Source: Vibrio amylolyticus
GTDB lineage: Bacteria; Pseudomonadota; Gammaproteobacteria; Enterobacterales; Vibrionaceae
DNA length: 64,000 nt
NCBI RefSeq assembly: GCF_023145695.1
Contig: NZ_JAJHVV010000004.1
Span: 124,001 to 188,000, forward strand
Direction: 5' to 3'
Shown here: positions 1 through 9,804 of the stretch, piece by piece
How positions within the stretch are numbered: position 1 is the stretch's first letter
How the letters are laid out: each line of letters begins with the position of its first letter
Notes under the pieces: model-generated
What the model saw: the letters and a program-made list of their open reading frames with translations, nothing else
What the model was told of the DNA's origin: nothing
Database searches by the model: none
Translations under genes and position numbers: made by a program

Positions 1-43
1 GACCAATTGAGCTTTTAGTTTGAGTTACTTTAATAGTTGCCAT
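1..43 (-). CDS. rpmD: 50S ribosomal protein L30, N-terminal fragment (cut by window edge)
   Basis: Only the first 14 codons lie in the window; read on the minus strand they give MATIKVTQTKSSIG, the usual N-terminus of bacterial L30, a small protein on the surface of the large ribosomal subunit. The ATG at 43 follows a GGAG ribosome-binding site that lies within the end of rpsE, 6 bases after the rpsE stop, as in the conserved spc order rpsE-rpmD-rplO. The rest of the gene lies outside the window, so nothing can be said about its integrity. Confidence 0.9.
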   Translation of the reverse strand, partial: MATIKVTQTKSSIG

Positions 44-49
44 TGTGTT

Positions 50-550
50 CTACTCCGAAATACTTTCAACAGTTAGACCACGCTTAGCAGCAACCATTTC
101 TGGCGACTTAACATCTACTAGACCAGCAACAGTTGCGCGAACAACGTTGATTGGGTTTGTAGAACCGTACGCTTTCGCAAGTACGTTGTGTACACCAGCA
201 ACTTCAAGCACTGCACGCATAGCACCACCGGCGATAACACCAGTACCTTCTGCTGCAGGTTGCATGTAAACTTTAGAGCCCGAGTGACGACCTTTCACCG
301 CGTGGTGAAGAGTGCCTTCGTTAAGTGCGATAGTAACCATGTTACGACGCGCTTTTTCCATTGCTTTTTGAATCGCAGCTGGTACTTCACGTGCTTTGCC
401 GTAACCGAAACCAATGCGACCATTACCGTCACCAACTACTGTTAGTGCAGTGAAGCTCATGATTCGACCGCCTTTAACCGTCTTAGATACACGGTTAACA
501 GCGATTAGCTTTTCTTGCAAATCACTAGCTTGTTGTTGTTCTTTAGCCAT
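50..550 (-). CDS. rpsE: 30S ribosomal protein S5
   Basis: This 166-residue protein is S5 of the small subunit, which helps tRNA selection accuracy and mRNA unwinding at the entry channel. The N-terminal half carries the S5 double-stranded-RNA-binding fold with the glycine-rich stretch [18 protein letters not shown] (about residues 40-57), and the C-terminal half is the typical ribosomal S5 alpha/beta domain. Length matches the E. coli family (167). It sits between rplR and rpmD in spc-operon order, 14 bases after rplR. Sequence over the first third is near-identical to enteric S5; no oddities seen. Confidence 0.98.
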   Translation of the reverse strand: MAKEQQQASDLQEKLIAVNRVSKTVKGGRIMSFTALTVVGDGNGRIGFGYGKAREVPAAIQKAMEKARRNMVTIALNEGTLHHAVKGRHSGSKVYMQPAAEGTGVIAGGAMRAVLEVAGVHNVLAKAYGSTNPINVVRATVAGLVDVKSPEMVAAKRGLTVESISE

Positions 551-564
551 CTTCCAACCCTACC

Positions 565-918
565 TTAGAATTTCAGACCAGCTTCGCGAGCAGAATCTGC
601 TAGCGCCGCTACTCGACCGTGGTATTGGAAACCAGAACGATCAAATGCAACTGAAGCTACGCCTTTTTCAATAGCGCGCTCTGCAATAATTTTACCTACT
701 GCTTTTGCTGCATCGATGTTACCAGTATTCTTAATTTGCTCACGGACCGCTTTTTCTACTGTAGATGCTGCAGCAATAACTTCAGATCCATTAGACGCGA
801 TAACCTGAGCATACACGTGACGAGGAGTACGGTGTATTACTAGGCGAGTTGCACCCAGTTCTGCAATCTTACGACGTGCGCGTGTAGCACGACGGATGCG
901 AGATGCTTTCTTATCCAT
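565..918 (-). CDS. rplR: 50S ribosomal protein L18
   Basis: The 117-residue product is L18, which binds 5S rRNA together with L5 and L25 and anchors it to the central protuberance. The basic N-terminus ([17 protein letters not shown]) followed by a short [15 protein letters not shown] strand is characteristic of bacterial L18, and the length equals the E. coli protein. It lies 9 bases after rplF and 14 before rpsE on the same strand, in the universal spc order. No separate promoter is visible. Confidence 0.98.
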   Translation of the reverse strand: MDKKASRIRRATRARRKIAELGATRLVIHRTPRHVYAQVIASNGSEVIAAASTVEKAVREQIKNTGNIDAAKAVGKIIAERAIEKGVASVAFDRSGFQYHGRVAALADSAREAGLKF

Positions 919-927
919 AGTGTTACC

Positions 928-1461
928 TTACTTCTTCTTAGCTTCTTTAGTACGCACGATTTCATCGGCGTAACGAACACCTTTGCCTTTATAAGGCTCA
1001 GGCTCACGATAAGAACGAATGTCCGCAGCAACTTGACCTACTAATTGCTTATCGCAACCAGTAATAATGATCTCAGTTTGGCTAGGGCATTCAGCCTTAA
1101 TACCTTCCGGAAGAGCGTGCTCTACTGGATGGGAGAAGCCAAGGGTTAGGCCTACAGCGTTGCCTTTCATAGCAGCACGGTAACCTACACCTTTAAGAGT
1201 CAGCTTCTTAGTGAAGCCTACAGTAACACCAACAACCATGTTATTAACTAGAGCGCGAGCAGTACCTGCTTGTGCCCATGCGTTACTAACACCTTCTTTC
1301 GGACCGAAAGTTAGGTTGTTTTCTTCCTGTGCAATAACTACAGCGTTGTTTAGAACGCGAGTTAGCTCACCCTTACCACCTTTTACAGTGATCTCTTGGC
1401 CATTTAATTTCACCTCTACGCCAGCTGGAATAGCGACAGGTGCTTTAGCAACACGAGACAT
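928..1461 (-). CDS. rplF: 50S ribosomal protein L6
   Basis: L6 is a 177-residue large-subunit protein made of two tandem homologous alpha/beta domains, and it lies near the factor-binding site. Seen here: N-terminal [17 protein letters not shown], the central [23 protein letters not shown] segment and the C-terminal [14 protein letters not shown] tail, all typical. Length equals E. coli L6. The gene starts 12 bases after rpsH, with an AGGAG-type ribosome-binding site in that gap, as a member of the spc operon. Confidence 0.98.
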   Translation of the reverse strand: MSRVAKAPVAIPAGVEVKLNGQEITVKGGKGELTRVLNNAVVIAQEENNLTFGPKEGVSNAWAQAGTARALVNNMVVGVTVGFTKKLTLKGVGYRAAMKGNAVGLTLGFSHPVEHALPEGIKAECPSQTEIIITGCDKQLVGQVAADIRSYREPEPYKGKGVRYADEIVRTKEAKKK

Positions 1462-1473
1462 AGTCTACTCCTA

Positions 1474-1866
1474 TTAAGCGACGTAACAGATGATTTCACC
1501 ACCAAGACCGGCTTTACGAGCAGCACGATCGGTCATAAGACCTTTGGAAGTGGAAACTACAGCAATACCAAGTCCACCCATCACTGACGGTAGCGAGTCT
1601 TTGTTCTTGTAGACGCGCAGGCCAGGACGTGAAACACGTTGGATTTGCTCAATTACTGGTTTAGCTTGGAAGTACTTAAGAGTAACTTCTAGCTCTGGTT
1701 TTGCTTCGCTGTTAACAGCGAAGTCAGCGACGTAACCTTCAGCTTTTAGTAGTGCAGCAATTGCAACTTTAAGCTTTGAAGAAGGCATTTTAACAGCAAC
1801 TTTATTTGCTGCCTGACCGTTACGTACTCGGGTCAGCATATCCGAAATCGGATCTTGCATGCTCAT
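1474..1866 (-). CDS. rpsH: 30S ribosomal protein S8
   Basis: S8 (130 residues, same as E. coli) binds helix 21 of 16S rRNA early in assembly. The N-terminus [18 protein letters not shown] and C-terminus [14 protein letters not shown] are family hallmarks. In E. coli S8 is also the translational repressor of the spc operon, acting near the rplE start; such control is plausible here because order is conserved, but I did not identify the mRNA site. It lies 29 bases after rpsN. Confidence 0.98.
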   Translation of the reverse strand: MSMQDPISDMLTRVRNGQAANKVAVKMPSSKLKVAIAALLKAEGYVADFAVNSEAKPELEVTLKYFQAKPVIEQIQRVSRPGLRVYKNKDSLPSVMGGLGIAVVSTSKGLMTDRAARKAGLGGEIICYVA

Positions 1867-1895
1867 ATGATTTACTCCAAATGATTAAGTAGCAA

Positions 1896-2201
1896 TTACC
1901 AGCTAGCCTTACGAAGTCCAGGAATCTCGCCTTTCATGCAAGCTTCACGAACTTTAATACGGCTTAGACCGAACTTACGCAGGTAACCGTGTGGACGACC
2001 AGTTTGGTTGCAACGGTTGCGCTGACGAGATGCACTTGAATCACGTGGAAGAGCCTGCAGTTTTAGAACTGCGTTCCAACGATCTTCTTCTGATGCGTTT
2101 ACATCGCTAATGATAACTTTTAACGCAGAACGCTTAACAGCGAACTTAGCTACTAGTTTTGCACGTTTAGCTTCACGTGCTTTCATTGATTGTTTAGCCA
2201 T
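1896..2201 (-). CDS. rpsN: 30S ribosomal protein S14 (zinc-independent long form)
   Basis: This 101-residue S14 lies in the 3-prime domain of the small subunit. It is the long C-minus form: the CxxC pairs of the short zinc-binding paralogue are absent and only isolated cysteines occur (in [12 protein letters not shown] and [11 protein letters not shown]). The [19 protein letters not shown] block is diagnostic. It sits between rplE and rpsH in normal spc order. A zinc-regulated paralogue, if present, would be elsewhere in the genome. Confidence 0.98.
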   Translation of the reverse strand: MAKQSMKAREAKRAKLVAKFAVKRSALKVIISDVNASEEDRWNAVLKLQALPRDSSASRQRNRCNQTGRPHGYLRKFGLSRIKVREACMKGEIPGLRKASW

Positions 2202-2218
2202 AACAGTAACCCTTCACC

Positions 2219-2758
2219 TTACTTACGGAATGGGAAGTTAAATGCAGTCAGCAGAGCGCGCCCTTCCTCATCGGATTTTGCAGACGTCGTGATAGTAATA
2301 TCAAGACCGCGTACTCGATCTACTTTATCGTAGTCGATTTCCGGGAAGATGATTTGCTCGCGAACGCCCATGCTGTAGTTACCGCGGCCGTCAAAAGACT
2401 TAGCGCTAACACCACGGAAGTCACGTACACGCGGAAGAGCAATTGAGATTAAACGCTCAAGAAACTCCCACATACGTTCGCCACGTAAGGTTACTTTACA
2501 ACCAATTGGGTAGCCTTCACGAATTTTGAAACCTGCAACAGATTTACGCGCTTTAGTGATAAGTGGCTTTTGACCAGAGATCGTTGCCATATCAGCAGCT
2601 GCGTTTTCCAGCAGTTTCTTATCGTTGATTGCTTCACCAACGCCCATGTTTAGGGTGATTTTATCAATCCTAGGGACTTGCATGACGCTTGAGTAGCTGA
2701 ACTCTTTGGTAAGCTCAGCGACTACAGACGACTTGTAGTAATCATGCAGTTTCGCCAT
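2219..2758 (-). CDS. rplE: 50S ribosomal protein L5
   Basis: L5 (179 residues) binds 5S rRNA and contacts the P-site tRNA and the B1b bridge to the small subunit. Visible hallmarks are [20 protein letters not shown] at the N-terminus, the [25 protein letters not shown] segment with [18 protein letters not shown], and the C-terminal [25 protein letters not shown] ribosome-binding site precedes the ATG. In E. coli the S8 repressor binds the mRNA around this start; the 25-base gap after rplX would be the equivalent place. Confidence 0.98.
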   Translation of the reverse strand: MAKLHDYYKSSVVAELTKEFSYSSVMQVPRIDKITLNMGVGEAINDKKLLENAAADMATISGQKPLITKARKSVAGFKIREGYPIGCKVTLRGERMWEFLERLISIALPRVRDFRGVSAKSFDGRGNYSMGVREQIIFPEIDYDKVDRVRGLDITITTSAKSDEEGRALLTAFNFPFRK

Positions 2759-2783
2759 AGTAGAACTCCAAATTACATTCTAA

Positions 2784-3101
2784 TTAGTTAGAAACGGTTT
2801 CGCCGTTAGACTTGAAGAAACGAACTTTCTTGCCATCTTCGATACGGAATCCGATACGGTCTGCTTTACCAGTAGCCGCGTTAAAGACTGCAACGTTAGA
2901 AGCATCAATAGCTGCTTCTTGTTCAACGATGCCACCTTGTTGACCTAGAGCCGGTACAGGCTTTTGGTGCTTCTTAACAAGGTTGATACCTTCAACGATT
3001 AGTTTACCAGTAACCAGAACCTTAGTTACTTTACCTTTCTTGCCTTTGTCTTTACCAGCAAGAACGATTACTTCGTCATTACGACGGATTTTAGCTGCCA
3101 T
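2784..3101 (-). CDS. rplX: 50S ribosomal protein L24
   Basis: L24 (105 residues) is one of the two assembly-initiator proteins of the large subunit and lies near the exit tunnel. The KOW motif is clear at the N-terminus ([20 protein letters not shown]). Length fits the family (about 104). It follows rplN by 11 bases with an AAGGAG ribosome-binding site, and precedes rplE, the standard spc order. Confidence 0.98.
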   Translation of the reverse strand: MAAKIRRNDEVIVLAGKDKGKKGKVTKVLVTGKLIVEGINLVKKHQKPVPALGQQGGIVEQEAAIDASNVAVFNAATGKADRIGFRIEDGKKVRFFKSNGETVSN

Positions 3102-3112
3102 GTTGCCGCTCC

Positions 3113-3484
3113 TTACAGAACTTCTGGTGCAAGTGACACAATTTTCATGAATTTCGCATTACGAAGTTCACGAGTCACTGGACCAAAGATACGTGTGCCG
3201 ACTGGTTGCTCAGTAGTGTCATTCAACAATACGCAAGCATTTCGGTCGAAGCGAATGACAGAACCGTCTGGACGACGAACGCCTTTACGAGTGCGCACGA
3301 CCACCGCTTTCAGAACGTCACCTTTCTTAACTTTACCGCGAGGAATTGCTTCCTTAACAGTAACTTTAATGACGTCTCCGATATGTGCATAACGGCGATG
3401 TGAACCACCCAGGACCTTAATACACATTACTCTACGAGCGCCGGAGTTATCCGCAGCCTCGAGTGTACTTTGCATTTGGATCAT
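3113..3484 (-). CDS. rplN: 50S ribosomal protein L14 (first gene of spc operon)
   Basis: L14 (123 residues) lies on the subunit interface and forms bridges B5 and B8 with 16S rRNA. The protein begins [20 protein letters not shown] and ends [11 protein letters not shown], as in other gammaproteobacteria, with the conserved [23 protein letters not shown] block in the middle. It is the first gene of the spc operon. A 160-base gap separates it from rpsQ, and that gap holds the S10 terminator and presumably the spc promoter. Confidence 0.98.
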   Translation of the reverse strand: MIQMQSTLEAADNSGARRVMCIKVLGGSHRRYAHIGDVIKVTVKEAIPRGKVKKGDVLKAVVVRTRKGVRRPDGSVIRFDRNACVLLNDTTEQPVGTRIFGPVTRELRNAKFMKIVSLAPEVL

Positions 3485-3512
3485 GTTAGTGCTCCGCTAA
3501 ATATTAATACTA

Positions 3513-3547
3513 GACCCTCTCGGGTCGGGCTCCCTTATTATAAGGGA
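3513..3547 (-). promoter_or_regulatory. spc operon upstream region with two palindromes (promoter candidate)
   Basis: Between the S10 terminator and rplN, the minus strand carries TATAAT inside a 17-base palindrome (TCCCTTA, centre TTA, TAAGGGA; 3531-3547). Closer to the gene is a compact hairpin with GACCC and GGGTC arms and a GAGA loop (3513-3526). The TATAAT is a plausible -10 element, but I see no good -35 at standard spacing, so promoter assignment is an inference from position. Confidence 0.45.
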
Positions 3548-3583
3548 CGCGAATTGTACCACCCTTTCTTACGATTGGATAGA

Positions 3584-3623
3584 CAAAAAAACAAGCGGCC
3601 CCAAAATAATCTGGAGCCGCTTG
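3584..3623 (-). terminator. S10 operon intrinsic terminator
   Basis: On the minus strand, 21 bases past the rpsQ stop, arms CAAGCGGCTCCA and TGGGGCCGCTTG (one G-U pair) flank an 8-base loop and are followed by seven Ts. This is a strong Rho-independent terminator at the end of the S10 operon. Confidence 0.9.
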
Positions 3624-3644
3624 ATAATCAAAGAAAAATCGAAA

Positions 3645-3899
3645 TTAACCTTTCGCTTTTTCTAAGACTGTTACCAATGTCCAAGACTTAGTCTTAGACA
3701 GAGGACGACACTCAGCGATCTCAACTTTGTCGCCTAGGCCACAAGTGTTGTTCTCGTCATGTGCGTGTACTTTAGTCGTACGCTTTGTGTACTTCCCGTA
3801 GATTGGGTGCTTCACAGTGCGTTCGATAGCAACAACGATAGACTTGTCCATCTTGTCACTAATTACACGACCTTGCTGGGTACGTTTCTGTTCGCTCAT
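3645..3899 (-). CDS. rpsQ: 30S ribosomal protein S17
   Basis: S17 (84 residues) is a primary 16S rRNA binder with an OB-fold. Seen: [20 protein letters not shown] near the N-terminus, the [10 protein letters not shown] segment, and C-terminal [18 protein letters not shown]. Its ATG overlaps the rpmC stop codon by one base (TAATG), so it is probably translated by coupling. It is the last gene of the S10 operon and is followed by the terminator at 3584-3623. Confidence 0.98.
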   Translation of the reverse strand: MSEQKRTQQGRVISDKMDKSIVVAIERTVKHPIYGKYTKRTTKVHAHDENNTCGLGDKVEIAECRPLSKTKSWTLVTVLEKAKG

Positions 3900-4090
3900 T
3901 ATGCGCCTGCCTTTTCAGTCAAAACAGTTTTCACACGTGCGATGTCACGGCGTACAGCTTTAAGAGTATGAGTTTGCTGTAGTTGACCAGTTGCAGCTTG
4001 CATGCGCAAGTTGAACTGTTCACGTAGCAATTCTAATAGCTCAGCGTTAAGCTCTTCAACGTTTTTCTCGCGTAGATCTTGTGCTTTCAT
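3899..4090 (-). CDS. rpmC: 50S ribosomal protein L29
   Basis: L29 (63 residues from the ATG at 4090) is a helical-hairpin protein at the tunnel exit, near the docking sites of SRP and trigger factor. The start [20 protein letters not shown] is the family norm. A GTG one codon upstream is in frame, but the ATG overlaps the last base of the rplP stop codon (TGATG), which is the usual coupled arrangement, so I chose the ATG. The end overlaps the rpsQ start by one base. Confidence 0.97.
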   Translation of the reverse strand: MKAQDLREKNVEELNAELLELLREQFNLRMQAATGQLQQTHTLKAVRRDIARVKTVLTEKAGA

Positions 4091-4500
4091 CACATCACCT
4101 GCTTAGTTACAAATGTAGTTTTGAACGGCAGTTTGCGAGCCGCAAGACGGAACGCTTCACGAGCCAATTCTTCAGGTACACCGTCCATTTCGTACATAAC
4201 CTTTCCAGGTTGGATTTGGGCAACCCAGTATGCAACTGAACCTTTACCTTTACCCTGACGAACTTCAAGTGGTTTTTCTGTGATAGGCTTGTCTGGGAAC
4301 ACACGGATCCAGATTTTACCTTGACGCTTTACGTGACGCGTCATAGCACGACGTGCCGCTTCAATTTGACGAGCAGTCAGACGACCACGGCCAACAGCTT
4401 TAAGACCAAATGTGCCGAAGCTTACATCTGTACCTTTAGCTAGACCACGGTTACGACCAGTCATAACCTTGCGGAACTTAGTACGTTTAGGTTGTAGCAT
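4090..4500 (-). CDS. rplP: 50S ribosomal protein L16
   Basis: L16 (136 residues) lies near the A-site tRNA elbow and is needed for late assembly of the peptidyl transferase centre. The start [19 protein letters not shown] and the block [21 protein letters not shown] are diagnostic. The arginine-rich loop that YcfD/RoxA hydroxylates in E. coli L16 (around R81) has its equivalent region just after [15 protein letters not shown]. It follows rpsC by 11 bases. Confidence 0.98.
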   Translation of the reverse strand: MLQPKRTKFRKVMTGRNRGLAKGTDVSFGTFGLKAVGRGRLTARQIEAARRAMTRHVKRQGKIWIRVFPDKPITEKPLEVRQGKGKGSVAYWVAQIQPGKVMYEMDGVPEELAREAFRLAARKLPFKTTFVTKQVM

Positions 4501-4511
4501 CAGTCGACTCC

Positions 4512-5210
4512 TTACTTACGGCCTTTACGCTGCTTCTTAGGCTTGTCGCCTTTCGGCTCAACAGCGTTAGCTGCTGGCATACCACCTAGAATCTCACCTT
4601 TGAAGATCCAAGTTTTAATGCCGATCACACCGTATTGGGTGTGAGCCGAAGAAGTTGCGTAATCAATGTCTGCACGTAGAGTGTGTAGAGGTACACGACC
4701 TTCACGATACCACTCTGCACGTGCGATTTCAGCGCCGCCAAGACGACCGCTTACTTGTACTTTGATGCCTTTAGCGCCTAGACGCATAGCATTTTGTACC
4801 GCACGCTTCATAGCACGACGGAACATAACGCGACGCTCTAGTTGAGACGCGATGCTATCACCCACAAGTTGAGCATCAAGCTCAGGCTTACGTACTTCAG
4901 CGATGTTAATTTGCGCTGGTACACCTGCGATTTTTGCTACAGCTGCGCGTAGTTTCTCTACATCTTCACCTTTCTTACCGATTACAACACCTGGGCGAGC
5001 AGTGTGAATAGTCACACGAATACTCTTAGCAGGACGCTCGATAACGATACGTGATAGAGATGCTTTTTTCAGTTCACTTGTTAGGAACTGACGTACCTTG
5101 AAGTCGCCGTCTAGGTTGTCAGCGAAATCTTTGGTATTAGCAAACCATGTAGCATTCCAAGGCTTAACGATGCCAAGACGAATGCCATTAGGATGTACTT
5201 TCTGACCCAT
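4512..5210 (-). CDS. rpsC: 30S ribosomal protein S3
   Basis: S3 (232 residues, close to E. coli 233) forms part of the mRNA entry channel and its helicase activity. The N-terminus [19 protein letters not shown], the KH domain with GxxG loop ([14 protein letters not shown], about residues 75-88) and the C-terminal S3 domain ([30 protein letters not shown]) are visible. The tail is lysine-rich. Position rplV-rpsC-rplP is conserved. Confidence 0.98.
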   Translation of the reverse strand: MGQKVHPNGIRLGIVKPWNATWFANTKDFADNLDGDFKVRQFLTSELKKASLSRIVIERPAKSIRVTIHTARPGVVIGKKGEDVEKLRAAVAKIAGVPAQINIAEVRKPELDAQLVGDSIASQLERRVMFRRAMKRAVQNAMRLGAKGIKVQVSGRLGGAEIARAEWYREGRVPLHTLRADIDYATSSAHTQYGVIGIKTWIFKGEILGGMPAANAVEPKGDKPKKQRKGRK

Positions 5211-5226
5211 TGCTTACTCTCCTAGT

Positions 5227-5559
5227 CTAGCGATCAGCTACAACAATACTGATGTGGCTTGAACGCTTCAAGATACGATCCGCACGACCTTTAGCACGAG
5301 GCATAATACGCTTCATGATAGGGCCTTCGTCTACGAAGATTTTAGCGACACTTAGATCGTCAATATCTGCACCTTCGTTGTGTTCCGCGTTTGCGATTGC
5401 TGATTCAAGAACTTTCTTAATTAGTTCAGCAGCTTTTTTGTTGCTGAAAGTTAAGATTTCTAGAGCCTGATCAACAGATTTACCGCGAATTTGGTCTGCA
5501 ACTAAGCGAGCTTTCTGAGGCGAAATGCGAGCAAAGTTATGTTTAGCTAGTGCTTCCAT
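5227..5559 (-). CDS. rplV: 50S ribosomal protein L22
   Basis: L22 (110 residues) lines the exit tunnel with a long beta-hairpin (here around [21 protein letters not shown]), the region where erythromycin-resistance changes map in other species. Two ATG codons are adjacent. I chose the second (5559) because it gives the family length and a 6-7 base spacing from GGAG, whereas the first ATG (5562) is only 3 bases away. It follows rpsS by 9 bases. Confidence 0.97.
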   Translation of the reverse strand: MEALAKHNFARISPQKARLVADQIRGKSVDQALEILTFSNKKAAELIKKVLESAIANAEHNEGADIDDLSVAKIFVDEGPIMKRIMPRAKGRADRILKRSSHISIVVADR

Positions 5560-5568
5560 CATCTACTC

Positions 5569-5859
<291 letters not shown>

Positions 5860-5866
5860 TTATAGA

Positions 5867-6691
5867 TTATTTAGTGCGACGACGTACAATGTACTTGTCG
5901 GTGCGTTTGTTTTTACGAGTCTTGAAGCCTTTGGTAGGTTGGCCCCATGGTGATACTGGGTGACGACCGCCAGATGTGCGACCTTCACCACCACCGTGTG
6001 GGTGATCAACCGGGTTCATTACCACACCGCGAACGGTTGGACGAACACCACGCCAGCGACTAGCACCAGCTTTACCTAATTCACGTAGCATATGCTCAGA
6101 GTTACCAACTTCACCGATCGTTGCACGACCTTCAGAAAGTACTTTGCGCATTTCGCCAGAACGTAGACGAAGGGTAACGTATGCACCGTCGCGAGCGACG
6201 ATTTGAGCATAAGCACCAGCCGAACGAGCTAGCTGTGCACCTTTACCAGGCTTAAGTTCAACACAGTGTACAGTAGAACCTACTGGGATGTTGCGCAATG
6301 GCAGAGTGTTACCTGCTTTAATTGGCGCATCAACACCAGATTGGATCTGGTCACCGGCTTGAACACCTTTAGGTGCGATAATGTAACGACGCTCACCGTC
6401 TGCGTACAGAACTAGAGCGATGTTAGCGCTACGGTTTGGATCGTATTCTAGACGCTCAACTTTCGCTGGGATACCGTCTTTAGTACGTTTGAAGTCAACT
6501 ACACGGTAATGGTGTTTGTGACCACCACCGATGTGACGTACTGTAATACGACCGTTGTTATTACGACCACCATTCTTAGAGTTTTTCTCTAGAAGTGGTG
6601 CGTATGGCTTACCCTTGTGTAGGTCAGCGTTAACAACTTTAACAACGTGACGACGACCAGGGGAAGTCGGCTTACATTTAACAATAGCCAT
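5867..6691 (-). CDS. rplB: 50S ribosomal protein L2
   Basis: L2 (274 residues) is a primary 23S rRNA binder needed for subunit association and peptidyl transfer. The N-terminal OB-like domain, the SH3-like domain and the C-terminal [26 protein letters not shown] block containing the conserved histidine (His229 in E. coli numbering) are all present. Length is typical (273-275). It lies 15 bases after rplW. Confidence 0.98.
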   Translation of the reverse strand: MAIVKCKPTSPGRRHVVKVVNADLHKGKPYAPLLEKNSKNGGRNNNGRITVRHIGGGHKHHYRVVDFKRTKDGIPAKVERLEYDPNRSANIALVLYADGERRYIIAPKGVQAGDQIQSGVDAPIKAGNTLPLRNIPVGSTVHCVELKPGKGAQLARSAGAYAQIVARDGAYVTLRLRSGEMRKVLSEGRATIGEVGNSEHMLRELGKAGASRWRGVRPTVRGVVMNPVDHPHGGGEGRTSGGRHPVSPWGQPTKGFKTRKNKRTDKYIVRRRTK

Positions 6692-6706
6692 TTTTAACTA
6701 CTCCTG

Positions 6707-7009
6707 TTACTCAGCACCGCCAACGAAGTCAAGATCTTGACCTTCGTTCAAAGTCACGTACGCTTTCTTAACGTCGCTGCGGCGACCTTGGCGTAGACCT
6801 TGACGTTTGGTCTTACCCTTAGTAATAAGAGTATTTACAGACTTAACTTCAACTTCAAATAGCTTCTCTACAGCTGCTTTGATCTCTTTCTTAGTTGCAT
6901 CGATAGATACTTTGAAAACGATAGTGTTCGCTTTCTCAGCAGCCATAGTTGCTTTTTCAGAGATATGTGGAGCACGTAGAACTTTTAGTAGACGCTCTTC
7001 AGTGATCAT
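6707..7009 (-). CDS. rplW: 50S ribosomal protein L23
   Basis: L23 (100 residues) forms the main chaperone and SRP docking site at the tunnel exit. The segment [21 protein letters not shown], which includes the surface glutamate used by trigger factor in E. coli (the E of SEK), and the loop [23 protein letters not shown] are present. Its ATG overlaps the rplD stop by four bases (ATGA), an arrangement typical of translational coupling. Confidence 0.98.
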   Translation of the reverse strand: MITEERLLKVLRAPHISEKATMAAEKANTIVFKVSIDATKKEIKAAVEKLFEVEVKSVNTLITKGKTKRQGLRQGRRSDVKKAYVTLNEGQDLDFVGGAE

Positions 7010-7608
7010 GCTAGAAGCTCCTCAACTTGCTTAACTGCTTCAGCAGTTATTAGAACCTTGTCGAAAGCGATAAGGCTTGCTGGATCAATACCAGCTACGT
7101 CACGCGCATCAACTTTGTATAGGTTACGAGCAGCTAAGAATAGATTCTCATCTACTTCGGCAGTCACAATTAGAACATCACTTAACTCAAGTTCATTAAG
7201 TTTAGCTACAAGTTCTTTTGTTTTTGGTGCTTCTACTGAGAAGTTATCAACAACGATTAAACGCTCTTGACGAACAAGCTCAGAAAGAATGCTTTTCATA
7301 GCACCGCGGTACATTTTCTTGTTAACTTTTTGGCTGTGATCTTGTGGTTTCGCAGCAAAAGTAACACCACCTGTACGCCAGATTGGGCTACGAATTGTAC
7401 CAGCACGTGCACGGCCAGTACCTTTTTGACGCCATGGCTTAGCACCACCGCCAGAAACTTCTGAACGCGTCTTTTGAGCACGAGTACCTTGACGAGCACC
7501 TGCTGCAAATGCAACAACTACTTGGTGAACAAGGGCTTCGTTGAACTCACGTCCGAAAGTAGTTTCGGAAACAGTTAGTGCATCAGCACCTTTAACCATC
7601 AATTCCAT
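7006..7608 (-). CDS. rplD: 50S ribosomal protein L4 (autogenous regulator of the S10 operon)
   Basis: L4 (200 residues) lines the exit tunnel with an extended loop ([25 protein letters not shown], about residues 59-83). In E. coli free L4 represses its own operon by attenuation and by blocking translation at the S10 leader, and this mode is reported to extend to other gammaproteobacteria including Vibrio. It begins [21 protein letters not shown] and overlaps rplW by four bases. The matching leader is at 8581-8875. Confidence 0.98.
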   Translation of the reverse strand: MELMVKGADALTVSETTFGREFNEALVHQVVVAFAAGARQGTRAQKTRSEVSGGGAKPWRQKGTGRARAGTIRSPIWRTGGVTFAAKPQDHSQKVNKKMYRGAMKSILSELVRQERLIVVDNFSVEAPKTKELVAKLNELELSDVLIVTAEVDENLFLAARNLYKVDARDVAGIDPASLIAFDKVLITAEAVKQVEELLA

Positions 7609-7624
7609 TACTTACTCCTAGACG

Positions 7625-8254
7625 TTATGCTTTAATAGCTGGTTTTACGATCACGTTGCCACCTGTTGAGCCCGGTACTGCACCTTTAATAAGGAGAAGA
7701 TTGCGCTCAGCGTCAACACGTACGATCTCTAGGTTTTGAGTCGTTACACGCTCAGCACCCATGTGACCTGCCATTTTTTTGCCTTTGAATACGCGACCTG
7801 GAGTTTGACATTGGCCAATTGAACCCGGTGCACGGTGAGACAAAGAGTTACCGTGAGTCATATCTTGAGTAGAGAAATTCCAACGCTTGATAGCGCCTTG
7901 GAAGCCTTTACCTTTAGAAGTACCAGTAACGTCTACTTTCTTAATTTCATTGAATAGTTCTACGTTTAGCTCAGCGCCAACTTCAAACTCTTCTCCGTTT
8001 TCTAAACGGAATTCCCAAAGACCGCGGCCAGCTTCAACACCTGCTTTCGCAAAGTGACCAGCTTCTGGCTTAGATACACGGTTAGCTTTCTTAGTACCAG
8101 CAGTTACTTGGATTGCTGCGTAGCCGTCGTTCTCAATAGTACGTACTTGAGAAACACGGTTAGCTTCAACCTCAACAACAGTTACTGGGATAGAAACGCC
8201 TTCTTCGGTAAATACGCGGGTCATACCCACTTTACGTCCGACTAGACCAATCAT
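7625..8254 (-). CDS. rplC: 50S ribosomal protein L3
   Basis: L3 (209 residues) is an assembly-initiator protein that reaches the peptidyl transferase centre. [21 protein letters not shown] at the N-terminus is diagnostic. The block [40 protein letters not shown] contains the glutamine that PrmB methylates in E. coli L3 (the Q of GSIGQ). It follows rpsJ by 14 bases. Confidence 0.98.
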   Translation of the reverse strand: MIGLVGRKVGMTRVFTEEGVSIPVTVVEVEANRVSQVRTIENDGYAAIQVTAGTKKANRVSKPEAGHFAKAGVEAGRGLWEFRLENGEEFEVGAELNVELFNEIKKVDVTGTSKGKGFQGAIKRWNFSTQDMTHGNSLSHRAPGSIGQCQTPGRVFKGKKMAGHMGAERVTTQNLEIVRVDAERNLLLIKGAVPGSTGGNVIVKPAIKA

Positions 8255-8268
8255 TATTCTAATCTCCC

Positions 8269-8875
<607 letters not shown>

Positions 8876-8881
8876 CGGTGC

Positions 8882-8909
8882 ATTATACAGATCACAGTTT
8901 GAGTTGCAA
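8882..8909 (-). promoter_or_regulatory. S10 operon sigma-70 promoter
   Basis: On the minus strand TTGCAA (8904-8909), a 16-base spacer and a perfect TATAAT (8882-8887) form a strong promoter pointing at rpsJ. It predicts a start near 8875. Confidence 0.85.
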
Positions 8910-9051
8910 GGGTTGGTTGGAAATTAATCGAAAGATAGAAATAACTAAGAATGAAAGAGGATAGAAGAAGGATGCTAAAAGGAAGAAAAGAGCTTAAAGA
9001 AGTCAAACGGCCTCTCTTAATCCTCTTTTCTCCCTCTCTTCATTAGCTTAT
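8910..9051. other. Spacer between S10 promoter and rlmB
   Basis: This is a purine/pyrimidine-skewed spacer between the end of rlmB and the S10 promoter. A GAAAAGAG / CTCTTTTC inverted repeat with a long loop is present but does not look like a terminator. I see no gene. Confidence 0.5.
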
Positions 9052-9789
9052 TTAAGCCAAGCGCTGCCTTACGGCTTCAAACAGACAGATTCCCGATGCA
9101 ACTGAGACGTTAAGGCTTGAAACGCTGCCCGCCATCGGTATTTTAATCAAGTCATCACATGTTTCACGAGTAAGACGACGCATACCATCCCCTTCTGCAC
9201 CCATCACAATAGCCAATGGGCCAGAGAGTTTTGCTTGGTAAATATCATGAGTAGCTTCACCCGCGGTACCTACAAACCAGACGCCTTGCTCTTGCAACGA
9301 TCTCATTGTGCGCGCAAGATTCGTCACTCTTACTAGCGGTACAGTTTCAGCCGCGCCACAAGCCACTTTACTGACTGTTGCACTAAGCGGTGCCGATCTA
9401 TCTTTTGGCACAATAACCGCGACCGCACCAGCCGCATCAGCGTTACGTAAACAAGCACCAAGGTTATGTGGATCAGTCACGCCATCAAGTACTAACAACA
9501 ACGGCTGTTCATGCTGAGCTAAAATATCATCAAGATCTTGCTCGTTTAATTGCTTCGCCGCTTTAACCTTGGCGATTAGGCCCTGATGATTGGCTCCTTG
9601 AGCTTTATCATCAAGCGCTTTTCTACCCATCTGCTGAATGGAAACGCCACAGACGTTGAGCTCATTCAGTAGTGGCAACATACGATCGTCTTGACGACCT
9701 TTTAGTACGTACGCTTCAATTAATCTTGCAGGGTCTTTCTCTAGCACCGCTTTCACAGCGTGAATGCCATAAATAAATTCATTACTCAT
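9052..9789 (-). CDS. rlmB: 23S rRNA (guanosine-2'-O-)-methyltransferase RlmB
   Basis: RlmB methylates the 2'-OH of G2251 in the P loop of 23S rRNA using S-adenosylmethionine. The 245-residue protein has the N-terminal substrate-binding domain ([14 protein letters not shown]) and a C-terminal SPOUT/TrmH knot. The knot motifs are [38 protein letters not shown] and [18 protein letters not shown]. The gene lies 15 bases after rnr, so the two are probably cotranscribed, as in E. coli. Confidence 0.97.
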   Translation of the reverse strand: MSNEFIYGIHAVKAVLEKDPARLIEAYVLKGRQDDRMLPLLNELNVCGVSIQQMGRKALDDKAQGANHQGLIAKVKAAKQLNEQDLDDILAQHEQPLLLVLDGVTDPHNLGACLRNADAAGAVAVIVPKDRSAPLSATVSKVACGAAETVPLVRVTNLARTMRSLQEQGVWFVGTAGEATHDIYQAKLSGPLAIVMGAEGDGMRRLTRETCDDLIKIPMAGSVSSLNVSVASGICLFEAVRQRLA

Positions 9790-9804
9790 TATCTAATCCA
9801 CTAC

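Noticed and set aside
8940..9051. GAAAAGAG / CTCTTTTC inverted repeat after rlmB as a terminator
   Set aside because: Loop of nearly 30 bases, no GC-rich stem and no T run in the right place.
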